Shown here in pieces: positions 19,726 to 21,680 of a stretch of DNA of 21,680 nucleotides (the stretch's first letter is position 1; the number at the start of each line of letters is the position of its first letter). This DNA comes from a virus. The position numbers were made by a program, and so were the translations under genes. Under the pieces are notes generated by a model that was given only the letters and a program-made list of their open reading frames with translations, did no database searches and had not been told where the DNA came from. The stretch is taken from IMG/VR virus record IMGVR_UViG_3300025151_000348, positions 1 to 21,680 of that record, one strand, 5' to 3'.

Positions 19726-21201
19726 TCAATAATAGTTATAGTGTTTTGGTGGCAAATCATCATTGTCCACATAATCAGAGTATAGTTCAACAAAGTTCCC
19801 TTGTCTATATCGTAGTAAGGCTTGGGTCGTGCTATCTACATAGTCATCGTGAGAACCATGTGGAAAGGCTGCACACTCCTCAATTACTTCATCTGCAAAA
19901 CTTTCTCCATACGGAAACCAAATAGCACCACTTTCAAATAAAGGTGCAACGGAGTTTACTCTGGTATGTTTATCATTTCCTTTACTAGGTATGAAAGGAA
20001 TAACTGGTATACCCATTCTACGAAATTCTTGTGTTAGTGGTTCACCACTAGCTTTCTGTTCCACAATAATTGTTTCAGGTTGCCAATATTTATAGTGTTG
20101 CATAGCGACAGCTTTCAATTCAGGAAAGTCATATTTACCACGCATAGCATCTAATAAAATTAAATTAGGTGTAACTTCGTCAGGATAAAAAACTCCCCAA
20201 GTTGTAATCGCTGAATAGTCGGCAGTTTCTTTTTTACTAAAAGCTGTGTCGTAACTTTGTATAACATGAATTAAATTAGGTATATGTTCTTCCTTCCAAG
20301 GTTTCCACCACTCTCTTTTTAAAATCGCACCTTCTTCTGATGTAGGTTCTTGCATATACTGAGCTGACCAATTACGAATAGGTAACGATGCTTTTATTTT
20401 TTCTAATTCTGATAATTCCCAATACTCAGACCAAACTGGTTTACCATCTGGAAGTATTGCTGGGAAAGAAATTGTTTTCCACTTATCTGCTTTCGGTTCT
20501 GTTTGAGCCTTCAATAATCTACCAGTTAAATCATCTTCTGCCCATCGTGTCATAACTAATAAAATTGAACCACCTGGTTGTAATCTCTGTCGAGGTCCTG
20601 AGGTGTACCATTCATATGCTCGTTCCATTGCCAAGTCCGACATAGAATCTTGTTCTGTATGTGGGTCATCAATAATTAATAAATCTGCACCACGACCAGT
20701 AATCGATGCTCCTACACCAGCTGCATAATATTCTCCACCATGATTAGTTTCCCATCTTCCTTTTGCTTTGGAGTCCTCACGCAGTTTTACATCTCCAAAA
20801 ATTTGTTTGTACTCTTGAGAATCAATTATGTTACGAACCTTACTTCCAAAACGAACTGCAAGTTCTGTATTATGTGATACTTGCATAATTTTTAATTTTG
20901 GATACTTACCAATAATCCATGCTGGAAAATACACAGATGCAAATTCTGATTTCGTATGTCTAGGAGGCATATTTATTATGAGCCTCCCTTTTCTTTCGTT
21001 TGCTATTTGTGTAAACTCACTAGCTATGATTTGATGGTGTCCCCACTTGTTTTTGTTTTTTTCTTTTCTACAAATAAAATCTTGCCACATCTCCTGAACA
21101 AAATACAAAAAATTATCTTGGCATAACTTAATATGTTCTATGTGTAATTTTTCTACTTGTAATCGAAGTCTGTCTGTGGTCAAATGTTCAACATTGCTCA
21201 T
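19726..21201 (-). CDS. terL: Large terminase subunit (packaging ATPase/nuclease)
   Basis: A 491-residue terminase. Walker A is seen as MPPRHTKSE at residues 78-86, Walker B as LLIIDDPH at 174-181, and the coupling TRW at 218-220. The nuclease half has D318 in IQSYDTAFSKKETADYS, D351 in LLDAMRGKYDF, E381 in IIVEQKASGEPL and D452/D453 in GSHDDYVDST, as expected for an RNase H-like catalytic centre. It pumps DNA into the procapsid and cuts it at the end. No small terminase gene is seen in the window; it may lie beyond the right edge or be absent. There is no clear ribosome site before the ATG, and a promoter-like TATAAA lies six bases ahead. Confidence 0.95.
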   Translation of the reverse strand: MSNVEHLTTDRLRLQVEKLHIEHIKLCQDNFLYFVQEMWQDFICRKEKNKNKWGHHQIIASEFTQIANERKGRLIINMPPRHTKSEFASVYFPAWIIGKYPKLKIMQVSHNTELAVRFGSKVRNIIDSQEYKQIFGDVKLREDSKAKGRWETNHGGEYYAAGVGASITGRGADLLIIDDPHTEQDSMSDLAMERAYEWYTSGPRQRLQPGGSILLVMTRWAEDDLTGRLLKAQTEPKADKWKTISFPAILPDGKPVWSEYWELSELEKIKASLPIRNWSAQYMQEPTSEEGAILKREWWKPWKEEHIPNLIHVIQSYDTAFSKKETADYSAITTWGVFYPDEVTPNLILLDAMRGKYDFPELKAVAMQHYKYWQPETIIVEQKASGEPLTQEFRRMGIPVIPFIPSKGNDKHTRVNSVAPLFESGAIWFPYGESFADEVIEECAAFPHGSHDDYVDSTTQALLRYRQGNFVELYSDYVDNDDLPPKHYNYY

Positions 21202-21207
21202 AGCAAC

Positions 21208-21216
21208 TTTATAGCA
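21208..21216 (-). promoter_or_regulatory. Extended -10 element just before terL
   Basis: On the minus strand TGC-TATAAA (21216-21208) gives an extended -10 promoter. It ends six bases before the terL ATG, so the transcript would start at or within a base or two of the start codon. No convincing -35 box is seen at the usual distance. The same ATGCTATAA core also occurs in the strong plus promoter at 9217. Confidence 0.4.
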
Positions 21217-21304
21217 TAAAAAAATCGATATGTTTAGTTCTTATATATATGTATCCAACTCAACCTATACACGCATATGCAGTAACATAAATTTTGTCGA
21301 CCCT

Positions 21305-21321
21305 AAAAAAAATAAAAAAAA
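21305..21321. other. A-tract (8A-T-8A) upstream of terL
   Basis: Two runs of eight A separated by one T, in a 225-bp stretch without genes between the terL start and the resolvase-like gene. Phased A-tracts usually bend DNA. No gene or tRNA was found in this stretch; it also holds the inverted repeat at 21400-21416. Confidence 0.45.
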
Positions 21322-21399
21322 TGCTTGACCAGTTGCAAAATTACTATGAGCCTTCTTTACTAACCGTATGAGTACAAACCGAGAACAAAGTAGCTAATT

Positions 21400-21416
21400 T
21401 AACATAATGTATGTTA
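21400..21416. repeat. Short inverted repeat TAACATA-N3-TATGTTA
   Basis: A perfect 7-bp dyad with a three-base centre, ten bases after the stop of the resolvase-like gene. It has no T-run after it, so a protein-binding site or packaging-related signal is as likely as termination. Confidence 0.4.
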
Positions 21417-21426
21417 TGCGAACCAA

Positions 21427-21680
21427 CTAAAACGAATCACTCACCAACTTAATTATTTCACGCAGATTATCTTGGTTATATTTTTTTGTAGCAAGAACCT
21501 CGTACCTATCTTTGTGTGGAACAGAATCAGAACGAAACCAGAACAAATCAGGAACTAATCTCACAAGTTTGAGCTCTCTCTGCGAGAGGGCGAAAACTAA
21601 GTTAAATACTTTACCACCAGCTTTCATATAATCTAGTTGCCATATAATTTGATATTTAGATAAGCCATAATTCTTATCAT
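21427..21680 (-). CDS. C-terminal part of a resolvase/nuclease-like protein
   Basis: The frame is open from the right edge to the stop at 21427. An ATG at 21627 is internal, because the reading continues upstream as KNYGLSKYQIIWQLDYMKAG. The pattern LSxYQxxWxxxYMxAGGKVFxLV is like the C-terminal half of phage Holliday-junction resolvase or VRR-NUC/PD-(D/E)XK-type proteins (a psQxxwLxxxxxxGGxxxvLV motif); the catalytic residues would lie outside the window. The rest (RLVPDLFWFRSDSVPHKDRY) is not diagnostic. It may process packaging or recombination intermediates, a common neighbour of terL. Confidence 0.5.
   Translation of the reverse strand, partial: DKNYGLSKYQIIWQLDYMKAGGKVFNLVFALSQRELKLVRLVPDLFWFRSDSVPHKDRYEVLATKKYNQDNLREIIKLVSDSF

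Noticed and set aside
21427-21627. Complete 66-residue gene starting at ATG 21627
   Set aside because: No ribosome site is present, and the same frame stays open with protein-like sequence to the window edge, so it is the end of a longer gene.

Overview
The window looks like part of a tailed-phage genome (Caudoviricetes, podovirus-like) from an AT-rich marine bacterium. This rests on a P22-type portal, terminase, HK97-type capsid protein, tail adaptor proteins, and the many small Lys/Arg/Cys-rich proteins and Ser/Thr/Val/Gly-repeat virion proteins I associate with marine phages. By eye the base composition is about one third G+C. A SAR11-like or similar AT-rich host is an inference; nothing in the sequence names the host. 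No integrase, tRNA, CRISPR array or insertion sequence was found.

Almost everything is on the minus strand, so the genome reads from high to low coordinates. (1) At the right edge is the C-terminal part of a resolvase/nuclease-like gene, then a 225-bp non-coding stretch. (2) The packaging, head and lysis operon (21201 to 9876) runs: large terminase, a 26-aa cationic peptide, a small basic protein, portal, a basic virion-like protein, a 54-aa protein, a SAM methyltransferase plus a cupin/JmjC-like protein, an exported small protein, a 38-aa Cys/His microprotein, a GTA-type 3-TM holin, an 81-aa and a 40-aa protein, an MT-A70 methyltransferase, a 60-aa protein, a GroES-like co-chaperonin, scaffold, two virion proteins and the major capsid protein. 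It ends at a strong intrinsic terminator (9823-9848). Most junctions are ATGA or TAATG overlaps, so translation is probably coupled.

(3) The only convincing plus-strand genes are two small unknown proteins (9253-9824). They are driven by a strong sigma70-like promoter that diverges from a minus-strand promoter serving a winged-helix-like regulator (8707-9003) and a DNA methyltransferase (7660-8658). The 249 bp between them hold a perfect 16-bp palindrome and two further inverted repeats, which looks like a control region. The minus-strand unit ends in a 13-bp-stem hairpin followed by an intrinsic terminator (7536-7562).

(4) The tail/appendage operon (7445 to the left edge) runs: two virion proteins, a basic Cys-rich protein, an M15 peptidase endolysin, a 54-aa basic protein overlapping a 2OG-Fe(II) oxygenase, four small Lys-rich proteins, two or three head-tail/tail adaptor proteins, a short structural protein, a long tandem-repeat virion protein, and the beginning of another tail protein cut by the left edge.

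The most unusual points are: the control region; a C-terminal peptide shared by neighbouring Lys-rich proteins and partly repeated at nucleotide level; several microgenes of 26 to 54 residues fitted into ATGA overlaps; a structured 3' region at 7536-7644; and the translationally coupled methyltransferase-cupin pair.
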